A stretch of DNA of 64,000 nucleotides from Hyphomicrobiales bacterium (GTDB lineage: Bacteria > Pseudomonadota > Alphaproteobacteria > Rhizobiales > Beijerinckiaceae). Shown here one piece after another: positions 24,783-33,156 of the stretch; position 1 is the stretch's first letter; the number at the start of each line of letters is the position of its first letter. The notes under the pieces are model-generated. The model saw only the letters and a program-made list of their open reading frames with translations, was not told the DNA's origin and did not search any database. The stretch is taken from positions 124,001 to 188,000 of the forward strand of contig UBZM01000023.1 of the NCBI GenBank assembly GCA_900470095.1, given 5' to 3'. A program made the translations under genes and the position numbers.

Positions 24783-25952
24783 ATGAACCATGATCTCATC
24801 CTGAAAGGCGGGCGGGTCATCGATCCCTCGCAGAAGCATGACGGCATTCTCGATGTCGCCTTCACCAACGGCAAGGTCTCGGGCTTCGGCAAGGACCTGA
24901 AAGGCGGCGCCGATACTGAAGTTCGCGATGTCTCGGGCTATATCGTTTCGCCCGGCCTGATCGACCTCCACACCCATGTCTATTGGGGCGGCACCTCGCT
25001 CGGCATCGATGCCGACGAATTCTGCCGCATGTCCGGCGTCACCACTTCGGTCGACACCGGCAGCGCCGGACCGGGCAACTGGGCCGGTTTCCGCAAGCAT
25101 GTGATCGAGCAGAGCCAGGCCCGCATCCTGGCCTATCTTCACGTCTCGCATGCCGGCATCTACGGCTTCGATCATCGCGTCATGGTCGGCGAGAGCGGCG
25201 ACCTGCGCATGATGAACCCGATCGATTGCGTCGAAGTCGCCGACGCCAATCGCGACTATATCGTCGGCATCAAGGTTCGCGTCGGCCTGCATGCCTCGGG
25301 CACGTCCGGGACCGTGCCCCTGAACATCGCGTTGCAGGTCGCCAACGAGGTCGGCATGCCGCTGATGTGCCATATCGACCATCCGCCGCCATCCTACGAG
25401 GAAGTCATCGGCATGCTGCGGCCGGGCGACGTACTGACCCACGCCTTCCGGCCCTTCCCGAATGCGCCCGCGACGGCGCAGGGCACGGTGAAGCCTGAGG
25501 TGCTCGCTGCCCGCAAGCGTGGTGTCATCTTCGATATCGGCCATGGCAAGGGCTCGTTCTCGTTCAAGACGACGCGCGCCATGCTTGCCAATGGTTTCGA
25601 GCCGGATGTGATCTCGTCGGACGTTCACAAACTCTGCATCGACGGCCCGGCCTATGACCAGGTCACCACCATGTCGAAGTTCCTCTGCATGGGCATGAGC
25701 CTGAACAACGTCATCGCCGCCTCGACCGTGAATGCCGCCATGGCGCTGAAGCGCCCCGAATACGGCTCGCTCAAGGTCGGTTCGCTGGGCGACGCCACCA
25801 TCCTCACCGTCAAGGAAGGCAAGTTCGACTATGTCGACGTTGTCGGAGAGCACCTGATCGGCGACAAGAAGTTCGTCTCCGAGGGGGTGGTGCTGAAGGG
25901 CAAGTGGTGGCACCCGAAGCGCTCGAACAAGTTCAAGAAGGTGGCGGCCTAG
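24783..25952 (+). CDS. Amidohydrolase/deacetylase-family metallohydrolase (COG3964)
   Basis: A 389-residue amidohydrolase. Metal ligands: His63 and His65 in IDLHTHV; Lys164 (VGIKVRVG), the probable carboxylated lysine; His in MCHIDHPP; and Asp/His in the GHGKGSFSF and ISSDVHKL region. The family includes Atu3266-like esterases/deacetylases and proteins annotated 'dihydroorotase-like'; described members deacetylate N-acetyl or O-acetyl substrates with R/D configuration, which matches the D-specific enzyme upstream. It is 22 bases behind the carbamoylase in the same operon. The true substrate is unknown. Confidence 0.85.
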   Translation: MNHDLILKGGRVIDPSQKHDGILDVAFTNGKVSGFGKDLKGGADTEVRDVSGYIVSPGLIDLHTHVYWGGTSLGIDADEFCRMSGVTTSVDTGSAGPGNWAGFRKHVIEQSQARILAYLHVSHAGIYGFDHRVMVGESGDLRMMNPIDCVEVADANRDYIVGIKVRVGLHASGTSGTVPLNIALQVANEVGMPLMCHIDHPPPSYEEVIGMLRPGDVLTHAFRPFPNAPATAQGTVKPEVLAARKRGVIFDIGHGKGSFSFKTTRAMLANGFEPDVISSDVHKLCIDGPAYDQVTTMSKFLCMGMSLNNVIAASTVNAAMALKRPEYGSLKVGSLGDATILTVKEGKFDYVDVVGEHLIGDKKFVSEGVVLKGKWWHPKRSNKFKKVAA

Positions 25953-25973
25953 GTCAGGTCGTGCTGCCGACAA

Positions 25974-25992
25974 GCCCGGGCTTGACCCGGGC
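25974..25992. repeat. Inverted repeat GCCCGGG/CCCGGGC
   Basis: Two 7-base arms separated by CTTGA, in the 120-base gap before ridA. The motif is a type often seen between genes of high-GC alphaproteobacteria. It may act as a partial terminator or mRNA stabiliser inside the operon. Confidence 0.45.
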
Positions 25993-26072
25993 ATCTCACC
26001 TCGGAGTCTCACGGGCGCGCGTTGTGTGCCGCCCGCGGAACGCCGCGCCACAATAACGATAGAGGAAACACC

Positions 26073-26531
26073 ATGTCTGCCGAAGCCAGGCTAAAGGAAC
26101 TCGGGCTGACACTGCCCAACGTTGCGACACCGGTCGCCAACTATGTCCGCTTCAAGCGGGCTGGCGATATCGTCTATCTCTCGGGCCAGGGGCCGCGTCG
26201 CGCCGACGGCAGCTATCCGACCGGCAAGGTCGGTGCCAATGTCACGGTCGAAGAGGCTTATGAGCACGCCAAGCAGACCGGGCTTGGCCTGCTTGCCGCC
26301 ATGCAGGAAGCGGCCGGCTCGCTCGACAAGGTCGAGGTCATCAAGCTGCTCGGCATGGTCAACGCGGTGCCGGATTTCGCGGAACAGCCCAAGGTGATCA
26401 ACGGCTGCTCGGACCTGTTCGTCGCCGTTCTCGGCGAGAACGGCCGTCACGCCCGCTCGGCCGTGGGCATGGGCTCGCTGCCCAACAACATGACCGTCGA
26501 GATCGAAGTCATCATCCGGGTGCTGCCATGA
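26073..26531 (+). CDS. RidA-family protein (YjgF/YER057c)
   Basis: A 152-residue RidA-superfamily protein starting MSAEARLKELG with an AGAGGAAA ribosome-binding site. Family segments include YVRFKRAGDIVYLSGQGPRR and the C-terminal GSLPNNMTVEIEVI. RidA proteins hydrolyse reactive enamine/imine intermediates released by PLP enzymes; this subgroup lacks the short canonical length (about 130), so it belongs to a Rid subfamily whose activity should not be assumed. The stop overlaps the start of the PLP enzyme by four bases (ATGA), implying coupled synthesis and a joint reaction. Confidence 0.85.
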   Translation: MSAEARLKELGLTLPNVATPVANYVRFKRAGDIVYLSGQGPRRADGSYPTGKVGANVTVEEAYEHAKQTGLGLLAAMQEAAGSLDKVEVIKLLGMVNAVPDFAEQPKVINGCSDLFVAVLGENGRHARSAVGMGSLPNNMTVEIEVIIRVLP

Positions 26532-27604
26532 CTGCGCTTGCCGAGGAAATCGCCCGCGTCTACGGCACGCCGGCCGTCGTCATCGATCTCGACAAGGTCG
26601 AGGCCAATATCGCGCGCCTCCAGGCCGCCTGCGATGCCGCCGGCGTCGCCAACCGCCCGCATATCAAGACGCATAAATCGCCCGAGCTCGCGCGCCTGCA
26701 GCGCGAGGCTGGCGCCCGCGGCATCACCTGCCAGAAGCTCGGCGAGGCCGAGGTCATGGCCGATGGCGGGCTCGATGACATCATGATCAGCTACAATATC
26801 CTGGGCGAGGAGAAGCTTGGGCGCCTCGGCGCGCTGCAGCGCCGCGTGCGGATGATCGTTGCAGCCGACAATCCAGTCACCATCGCCGGCCTGCCGACGG
26901 CCGCCGAGATCGCCGGGCGCGACCTCGAAGTCGTGGTCGAATGCGACACCGGTCGCCAGCGCGCCGGAGTCGAGACGCCGGGCGAGGCGGTCGAGCTTGC
27001 GAAGCTGATCGCCGGTTCCAAAGGCCTGCGCTTTGCGGGCTTCCTGATGTACCCGCCGGAGGATGGCTGGGACCGGACGCAAGCGTTCCTCGACACGGCC
27101 AATGCGGGCCTGCGCGATGCGGGGCTCGAGGCCGGCATCGTCTCGACCGGTGGCTCGCCCAATATTCCGAATATCGGCAAGCTCAAGGGCGCGACCGAGC
27201 ACCGCGCCGGCACGTCGATCTTCAACGACCGCATGCAGGTTGCGGCGGGCGTCGCCAGTCTCGAGGACTGCGCGCTCACGGTCTATGCGACGGTGGTGAG
27301 CCGTGCCGGCCCGGAGCGCGGCATCCTCGATTCAGGGTCGAAGACGCTGACGAGCGATACCGGCGGCCTGGAGGGCCACGGCTATATTCTGGAGTATCCG
27401 TCAGCCAAGATCGCCAAATTCGCCGAGGAGCATGGCTTCCTCGACCTTGCGGCCTCGAATGAGCGGCCGAAGGTCGGCGAGGTCGTCCGGATCGTGCCGA
27501 ACCATGTCTGCGTCGTCGTCAACATGGTCGACAGGCTGATCACAGTGCGCGGCGACAAGCTGATCGGCGAACTGCCGGTCGCGGCGCGCGGCAGGCTGAC
27601 CTGA
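26528..27604 (+). CDS. D-threonine aldolase / D-serine dehydratase-like PLP enzyme (fold type III)
   Basis: A 358-residue enzyme of the alanine-racemase-like N-domain plus DSD1/D-TA C-domain family. Lys47 in RPHIKTHK is the PLP lysine. The C-terminal metal site is suggested by IVPNHVCVVVN, where the NHxC motif contributes His and Cys ligands. Family activities are aldol cleavage of D-3-hydroxy amino acids to glycine plus aldehyde, or dehydration of D-serine / hydroxyaspartate. Translational coupling with a RidA protein favours a reaction releasing an enamine, that is a dehydratase (inference). Last gene of the operon starting at 20182. Confidence 0.85.
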   Translation: MTALAEEIARVYGTPAVVIDLDKVEANIARLQAACDAAGVANRPHIKTHKSPELARLQREAGARGITCQKLGEAEVMADGGLDDIMISYNILGEEKLGRLGALQRRVRMIVAADNPVTIAGLPTAAEIAGRDLEVVVECDTGRQRAGVETPGEAVELAKLIAGSKGLRFAGFLMYPPEDGWDRTQAFLDTANAGLRDAGLEAGIVSTGGSPNIPNIGKLKGATEHRAGTSIFNDRMQVAAGVASLEDCALTVYATVVSRAGPERGILDSGSKTLTSDTGGLEGHGYILEYPSAKIAKFAEEHGFLDLAASNERPKVGEVVRIVPNHVCVVVNMVDRLITVRGDKLIGELPVAARGRLT

Positions 27605-27610
27605 TACGCC

Positions 27611-27709
27611 TGGATCATCGGACCGGATCTCGTATCCGGTCCGATGATCTGATTGTCTGCGTCTCTATCGGCCCGAAAACCGCAATCCGCTTTTCGGGCC
27701 GATACTTGC
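27611..27709 (-). repeat. Intergenic two-hairpin repeat, subfamily A, copy A3
   Basis: A 99-base copy between the PLP enzyme and ompW, in the same orientation as A2. GATCATCGGACCGGAT pairs with ATCCGGTCCGATGATC, and the second hairpin has CGGCCCGAAAA/TTTTCGGGCCG. The right terminus is the most diverged (GCAAGTATCGG on the minus strand). No stop codon is supplied here: the TGA of the upstream gene lies seven bases before it. Confidence 0.85.
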
Positions 27710-27755
27710 GGCTCCCTCGCGGCGTCCGGCCGGGGGAGCGCGAACGACTTACGCC

Positions 27756-28445
27756 TCAGAATTTGTAGGTGACACCTGTCCCGATCAGCCATGGGTCGAT
27801 CTTGACCTTGCCGCTGACCAGGCCGTTGTTCACCTTGACCTTCGGCTCGAGGAAGATCTTCTTCACGTCGAAGTTGATGCCCCAGTGTTCGTCGATCATG
27901 TAGTCGAAGCCGGCCTGCAGGGCGAGGCCGAAGCTGTCCTTCAGATCGAAATCGGTGAAGCCGCCCTTGGCCTTCTCGTTGAAGAAGACCGTGTAATTCA
28001 CGCCGGCGCCGACATAGGGCTTGATGCGCCCGAGATCAGTGAAGTGATATTGCAGCATCAGCGTCGGCGGCAGCAGCCACGCAGAGCCGATCCGCGCTCC
28101 GGCGAGAGCACCAGCGCCTTTGACGCGATGCGGGGTGACGCCAAGGATCAGCTCGGCGGCGATGTTCTTCGTGAAGAAATAGCTGATGTCGAGCTCGGGC
28201 ACGACCGAGGTCGAGATGCTGACATCGGCGCCGGGAACTGTGACGCCGCCGATCCGGAGCGAGGCATCCTCCTGCGGTACCACGACGAGTGCGCGCCCGC
28301 GGATCATCCAGGGGCTCCACTGCGCCAGAATCGGCGCGACCGGTTGTACCTTGTAGGAGGGCAGATCGGCTGCCTCAGCGCTTGTCAGCGCGGTGCCTGC
28401 GAGCAGGACGGCGCTCAGAACGGTCGGGAGAAGGCGTGTCGTCAT
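27756..28445 (-). CDS. ompW: OmpW-family outer-membrane protein
   Basis: A 229-residue eight-stranded beta-barrel protein with a Sec signal peptide (to about residue 26, LTSAEA|AD). Strand patterns ending in aromatic residues (e.g. WMIRGRALVVVP, ISYFFTKNIAAELILG, and the C-terminal WLIGTGVTYKF with terminal Phe) match OmpW. OmpW barrels pass small hydrophobic molecules across the outer membrane. The gene stands alone, and a TTGA-N6-TCAA box lies 93 bases upstream, in line with the oxygen-responsive control of ompW known in enteric bacteria. Confidence 0.9.
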   Translation of the reverse strand: MTTRLLPTVLSAVLLAGTALTSAEAADLPSYKVQPVAPILAQWSPWMIRGRALVVVPQEDASLRIGGVTVPGADVSISTSVVPELDISYFFTKNIAAELILGVTPHRVKGAGALAGARIGSAWLLPPTLMLQYHFTDLGRIKPYVGAGVNYTVFFNEKAKGGFTDFDLKDSFGLALQAGFDYMIDEHWGINFDVKKIFLEPKVKVNNGLVSGKVKIDPWLIGTGVTYKF

Positions 28446-28537
28446 GATGGTCCCCAGCTACTGCCGGTGGGCGACTCAATCCATCGCAACTTGCCCTGCC
28501 GGTGGGACCGTTCTTCGCCAGTGCTTGGGGAAAGTGA

Positions 28538-28551
28538 TTGATCTGCGTCAA
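28538..28551 (-). promoter_or_regulatory. FNR/FixK-type box upstream of ompW
   Basis: TTGATCTGCGTCAA fits the CRP/FNR-superfamily pattern TTGA-N6-TCAA exactly. Its centre is about 100 bases upstream of the ompW start codon, a distance compatible with activation at about -41 if the leader is about 60 bases. Confidence 0.65.
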
Positions 28552-28671
28552 GACGGCGACAGGACTGCCGACGATCACGGCGCCCTGTTGCAGCATTGAC
28601 GCAGAGATTGTGCTTGGCGCTCATCCGAAGGCGGGGCCAGGCGCGATGCCACGCCCGGACGGCCGAAGGGC

Positions 28672-29400
28672 TCAGCTCTCGGGGTGCCTCGCATTCCAGG
28701 CCGCAGCATACTCGCTGCACAGTCGATCGAGCTCGGTGCGGTCCGTGATCCCCGCCGGTCGGGCACGAGACGGCGAGGCGGCCTGGTAGGGCACGGAGCG
28801 CTGGTGCGCGATGCGCCAGAGCCGCCGCAATTCGGCCAGGGGGTCTGCGTGATCGTCGACGCGGATGTCGAAGCTCGGAAAGGCATCGGTCGACCAGATC
28901 CGGATGGCACAGGACTGGCGCCCCCGCTTGTCGCCGCCAGCCCGCTCTCCGGCCTCGAGCGCAACCAGCAAGCGCTCGTCGAAATCAAGCGCCGAGGCCG
29001 CGATATAGGCCTTCAGTGTTTCCTCGATCACCTGCGGCCCGGCGAGCATGTTACCGGCGACCGAGACCTGCGGGCCTTCGACCGAGCCGCACCAGTCGAC
29101 GCAGGCCGAACCGGTATGAGCGGCGATCTTGCCGTCCCGGTCGATGACATGCAGCTGGCGATGATTGCGCCCCTCATCGGCCGCGGTGAGGTTGGCGACG
29201 ATCTCGGCGGCCGGGCGGCCTTCGAGCAGAAGCCGCAGGCCATCGATGCCATAGAGCGGGTTGAGGAAGGCTTGTGTGGCAAGCGCGCCCGTGCGCGCCG
29301 CGCCCTGCGGCACGCGCGAGCCGACGGCGAAGGCGCAGGTGGAAACCGCGACGCCATAGGCGCCTGTCGCCGCATCGCGGGCGACGATAGACCAGGTCAT
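28672..29400 (-). CDS. DUF1028 Ntn-hydrolase-like protein
   Basis: A 242-residue protein whose first ~200 residues match DUF1028: MTWSIVARD...YGVAVSTCAFAVGSRVPQG...GALATQAFLNP...GLRLLLEG. The fold is predicted to be Ntn-hydrolase-like, but activity is unproven. A C-terminal extension (about 195-242) is unique-looking and helical. It is the last gene of the second opp-type operon, 13 bases after the gamma-glutamyltransferase homologue. DUF1028 genes recur next to GGT-like and peptide-transport genes, suggesting a role in breakdown of gamma-glutamyl or N-acyl compounds (inference). Confidence 0.85.
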   Translation of the reverse strand: MTWSIVARDAATGAYGVAVSTCAFAVGSRVPQGAARTGALATQAFLNPLYGIDGLRLLLEGRPAAEIVANLTAADEGRNHRQLHVIDRDGKIAAHTGSACVDWCGSVEGPQVSVAGNMLAGPQVIEETLKAYIAASALDFDERLLVALEAGERAGGDKRGRQSCAIRIWSTDAFPSFDIRVDDHADPLAELRRLWRIAHQRSVPYQAASPSRARPAGITDRTELDRLCSEYAAAWNARHPES

Positions 29401-29413
29401 GGAGCAATCCCTC

Positions 29414-31213
29414 TCAGCGGCCGGCGGCGTAGGCCTGCATCAGACGTGGCGTCGCCGCGGCACGCAAGAGGCCATTGCTGCTCTTCTCCGCTGCGGTCAG
29501 GCGCCCGACGGTCCAGGCCGGGGCCTTCTCGAGATCGTGGCCACGCCCGACGAGATCGGCGATCGCCGCGGCACCGATGCTCTCCTCGACCGTGAGATGC
29601 CCCGGTCGCGCTTCGCGCGGATAGAAGGTCGAGGGGAAGTGCTGCGTGTGGAACAGCGGCAGGTCGATCGCCTCCTGCAGGTTGAGACCGTGGTGCACCC
29701 GGCGCAGGAACATGCCGAGCTGCCATTGCTCCTGCTGGTCGCCGCCCGGCGTGCCGAAAGCCAGGCGCGGTTCGCCATTCTCGAAGGCCAGTGTCGGCGT
29801 CAGCGTGGTGCGCGGGCGCTTCAGCGGCGCGAGCGAGGCCGGCAGGCCTTCCTCCAGCCAGAATGCCTGCGCGCGTGAGTTCAAGGGGAAGCCGAGCTCG
29901 GGAATCACCGGCGAAGATTGCAGCCAGCCGCCCGATGGCGTGGCGGCGATCATGTTGCCCCATTTGTCGATCACGTCGATATGAACGGTGTCGCCGCGCT
30001 TCGACGATGCGACCATCGAGGCGAGGGTCGGTTCACCGACGGTTGCGCCGCCGGCACCGCTCTGCCCGGCGATGCGGATATTCGCCAGCATCTTGCCGAC
30101 CTGGTCCTCGAAACCGGGGATCATGCCGGGGCGCAGCTCATGCGAGGCCTTGTCGGTGATGAGATTGCGCCGGCCGCGGGCGTAATCCTCCGAGAGCAAC
30201 GTGGCCATCGGCACCTTCACGAAATCCGGATCGCCGTAATAGGCTTCGCGGTCGGCGAAGGCGAGCTTCATCGCCTCGGTGACGTGATGAATGAATTCCG
30301 GGCTGGCCGGTCCCATCGCGGCGATATCGATGCCTTCCAGGATCTTCAGCGTCTGCAGGAAGACCGGGCCCTGGCCCCAGGGTCCGATCTTGAAGACCTC
30401 CCAGCCGTGATAGTTGACGCTCGCGGGTGTCTCGTAGGTGGGCTTCCAGCGCGCCATGTCATCGGCCGTGAGCAGGCCCTTGTGGCGCCGGCCGGAGGAA
30501 TCGATCGCCTCGGTCGTTCGGCAGAATCTGTCCATCGCTTCCGCGACGAAGCCCTTGTACCAGGTGTCGTATGCGGTCTCGAGCTGTTTCTCGCGCGAGC
30601 CGCCGGCGGCTTCCGCCTCCGCGAGAATGCGCTTGTAGGTTTCCGCCGCAGCCTTGTTGCGGAAGAGTTCCTTGCCCTTCGGGACGTTGCCGCCCGGCAG
30701 ATAGATGGCCCCCGAGGTCGGCCACTCCTCGGTGAAGAGATCGGTCAGGGTCCCGATCGTGTCGGAGACGCGCGGGAGCATCGGATGGCCGTTCTCGAAA
30801 TAGCCGATGGCCGGCTCGAGAACCTCACGCAGCGACAGGCGGCCATGGTCGCGCAGCAGCGTCATCCAGCCGCCGAAAGCGCCGGGCACGACCGTCGAGA
30901 GCAGTCCCGAGCCGGGGATCAGGTCGAGGCCGAGTTCCTTGAAGGCCTCGATCGTGGCTGCCTGCGGAGCCGGGCCCTGCGCGCAGATGACTTCGACCTT
31001 CTTCGTCTCGGCCGAATAGAACACGGCTGGCATGTCGCCGGCTGGGCCGACCAGATGCGGCTCGACGACCTGGAGCACGAAGGCTGCGGCGGCACAGGCA
31101 TCGAAGGCGTTGCCGCCCTTTTCCAGCATGGCCATGCCGGAGGCCGTCGCGAGCCAATGCGTCGAGGTGACGACACCAAAGGTGCCGAGGATTTCAGGGC
31201 GGGTCGTGAACAT
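29414..31213 (-). CDS. Gamma-glutamyltransferase-family protein (Ntn hydrolase)
   Basis: A 599-residue protein of the GGT/cephalosporin-acylase family. The autoprocessing nucleophile is probably Thr409 in KRGDTVHIDVIDKWGN, aligned with the TTH..VVD motif of classical GGT. The large-subunit start STHWLATASGMAMLEKGGNAFDA and GTPGGDQQ near the C-terminus are also typical. No signal peptide is visible, so it would act in the cytoplasm, unlike the periplasmic E. coli enzyme. ATG 31213 is 20 bases behind the permease. It likely hydrolyses a gamma-glutamyl or related amide imported by the adjacent transporter. Confidence 0.88.
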   Translation of the reverse strand: MFTTRPEILGTFGVVTSTHWLATASGMAMLEKGGNAFDACAAAAFVLQVVEPHLVGPAGDMPAVFYSAETKKVEVICAQGPAPQAATIEAFKELGLDLIPGSGLLSTVVPGAFGGWMTLLRDHGRLSLREVLEPAIGYFENGHPMLPRVSDTIGTLTDLFTEEWPTSGAIYLPGGNVPKGKELFRNKAAAETYKRILAEAEAAGGSREKQLETAYDTWYKGFVAEAMDRFCRTTEAIDSSGRRHKGLLTADDMARWKPTYETPASVNYHGWEVFKIGPWGQGPVFLQTLKILEGIDIAAMGPASPEFIHHVTEAMKLAFADREAYYGDPDFVKVPMATLLSEDYARGRRNLITDKASHELRPGMIPGFEDQVGKMLANIRIAGQSGAGGATVGEPTLASMVASSKRGDTVHIDVIDKWGNMIAATPSGGWLQSSPVIPELGFPLNSRAQAFWLEEGLPASLAPLKRPRTTLTPTLAFENGEPRLAFGTPGGDQQEQWQLGMFLRRVHHGLNLQEAIDLPLFHTQHFPSTFYPREARPGHLTVEESIGAAAIADLVGRGHDLEKAPAWTVGRLTAAEKSSNGLLRAAATPRLMQAYAAGR

Positions 31214-31233
31214 GGTGATATCCCTAGGCTTGC

Positions 31234-32124
31234 TTAGTGTTCTTTGGGGTCGAGCGCGTCCCGCAGGCCGTCGCCCAGCAGGTTGAAGCCGAGAACGGCG
31301 AAGAAGATGGCGATCCCGGGCGCCACCGACATCCACGGCGCCTGCTCCATGAAATTCTTGGCGACGTTGAGCATCTGACCCCAGGACGGAGCGGGAGGTT
31401 GCTGGCCGAGGCCGAGGAAGGAGAGGGCCGCTTCCAGGATGATCGCCTGCGCCATGAACAGGGTGGATTGCACCACGATCGGCGAAAGCGTGTTCGGCAG
31501 GACGTGAAGGAACAGGATCCGCATGTCGCGGGCACCGATCGCGCGCGTTCCCTCGATGAAATCCTCGGCCTTGATGCTGAGCACTTGGCCTCGGACCAGC
31601 CGGATGAAGATCGGAACGGCCGAGAGGCCGATCGCGATCATGGCGTTGGTCAAGGAGGGGCCGAGGATCGCCGCAAACGCGATCGCGACGATCAGGAAGG
31701 GGCAGGCCAGCATCGCTTCCGTGACGCGCGAAATCGCGATGTCGATCCAGCCACCGTACCAGCCCGCCAGCAGTCCGAAGGGTACGCCGACCGCCAGCGC
31801 GATCGAGACCGAGAAGATGCCGGCCAGCAGCGAGGTTTGCGCTCCGTAGAACAGGCGGGAGAACTGGTCGCGCCCGAGTTCATCGGTGCCGAACCAATAC
31901 AGTGCCGAAGGCGGCTTGCGAATGGCGAGGAAGTTCGACTTCAACGGGTCTGCTAGCGGCAACAGGGGCGCCAGGATGGCCATCAACACGAAGATCAGCA
32001 CGAGCGCGCCGCCGATCTGGGCGGAGCGGTTGTGCAGCAGTTTCGTCCAGGCGCGCGGGCTTCGCGCCGGCAATGGTTCCAACGAGCTGGTCGGGGACGG
32101 GCGGTCCAATGCGATATTCGCCAT
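31234..32124 (-). CDS. ABC transporter permease 2C (DppC type)
   Basis: A 296-residue permease starting MANIALDRP, overlapping the upstream permease stop by four bases. It has the DppC hallmarks: YWFGTDELGRDQFSRLFYGAQTSL, EAA loop EDFIEGTRAIGARDMRILFLHVLPN, and the C-terminal FNLLGDGLRDALDPK. It works with permease 2B and SBP 2. No ATPase gene is in the operon; an enzyme gene follows instead, the same arrangement as in the first opp module. Confidence 0.92.
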   Translation of the reverse strand: MANIALDRPSPTSSLEPLPARSPRAWTKLLHNRSAQIGGALVLIFVLMAILAPLLPLADPLKSNFLAIRKPPSALYWFGTDELGRDQFSRLFYGAQTSLLAGIFSVSIALAVGVPFGLLAGWYGGWIDIAISRVTEAMLACPFLIVAIAFAAILGPSLTNAMIAIGLSAVPIFIRLVRGQVLSIKAEDFIEGTRAIGARDMRILFLHVLPNTLSPIVVQSTLFMAQAIILEAALSFLGLGQQPPAPSWGQMLNVAKNFMEQAPWMSVAPGIAIFFAVLGFNLLGDGLRDALDPKEH

Positions 32125-33068
32125 CAGCCGTCCCTCAGGCGTGGGTTGACGAGGATGTAGAGCAGGTCGGCAAGCAGGTTCATCAGGATGAAGCCGATTG
32201 CAGTGCACAGGACGACGCCTTGCACCACGCCGTAATCGCGATTGAACACGGCGTCGATGATCAGCTTGCCGAAGCCGGGAATCGTGAAGACCTGTTCGGT
32301 CAGCACAGCTCCGGCCAGCAGCTCACCGAAGAGCAGCGTCGAGAGGGTGATGATCGGAATCAGGGCATTGCGCAGCGCATGGCGGTTGACGACCGTCTGC
32401 TCGTCGAGCCCCTTGGCGCGTGCCGTGCGGACATAGTCGGACTGGAGGACCTCCAGCATCGCCGCGCGCGTATGGCGCATCAGGAAGGCCGCAAGCCCGC
32501 CGCCGAGCACGAAGGCGGGCATGATCAGCCGCTCGATCGCGCCGATCGGATTGCTGAAGATCGGCTCATATCCCGATGCCGGCAGCAGTTTGAGCTCCAC
32601 TGAGACGAGCAGGATCAGCATGATGCCGAGCCAGAAATTCGGGATCGAGAGACCCGACAACGCGAGCGCGCTGGCGGAATAGTCGAGGGCAGTCCCCTTG
32701 TTGCGGGCGGCAATGATGCCCGCCGGGACGCCGATCGCGACGGCGACGAGGATCGAGGCCGTGGCGAGCTGGATGGTGACAGGCAGCTTTTGCAGGATCA
32801 GCCCGAGCACCGGCTCACCGGTTCGCAGCGAGCGGCCGAAATCGCCCTGCACGACCTGGCCGAGCCAAGCGAAGAACTGGACGACGATGGGATCGTCCAT
32901 CCGGTAGATTTCGCGCAACCGGGCGATCACCTCCGGATCGCGTTCCTCGCCAGCGATGACGAGGAAGGGATCGCCGGGCAGAGCGCGCTGCAGGGCGAAG
33001 ACAAACAGTGACACCAGAAAGAGTGTCGGGATCGCGATCAGGACGCGGCGGCCGATCAGGGTCAGCAT
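32124..33068 (-). CDS. ABC transporter permease 2B (DppB type)
   Basis: A 314-residue permease (MLTLIGRRVLIAIPTLFLVSLFVFALQR start, split here by reading context) with the DppB EAA loop LQSDYVRTARAKGLDEQTVVNRHALRN. ATG 33068 is preferred over GTG 33077, because it starts at the usual place for the family. Six membrane segments. It lies 88 bases after SBP 2 on the minus strand. Confidence 0.92.
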   Translation of the reverse strand: MLTLIGRRVLIAIPTLFLVSLFVFALQRALPGDPFLVIAGEERDPEVIARLREIYRMDDPIVVQFFAWLGQVVQGDFGRSLRTGEPVLGLILQKLPVTIQLATASILVAVAIGVPAGIIAARNKGTALDYSASALALSGLSIPNFWLGIMLILLVSVELKLLPASGYEPIFSNPIGAIERLIMPAFVLGGGLAAFLMRHTRAAMLEVLQSDYVRTARAKGLDEQTVVNRHALRNALIPIITLSTLLFGELLAGAVLTEQVFTIPGFGKLIIDAVFNRDYGVVQGVVLCTAIGFILMNLLADLLYILVNPRLRDG

Positions 33069-33156
33069 GGCCGCCACCCAAGCCCGGCCGCCATTCCGGG
33101 CGACACAAGGGGCGCCCGGAGCTGACGAGAGTGTTGGCTTCGAAGGAAGGCGGTCA

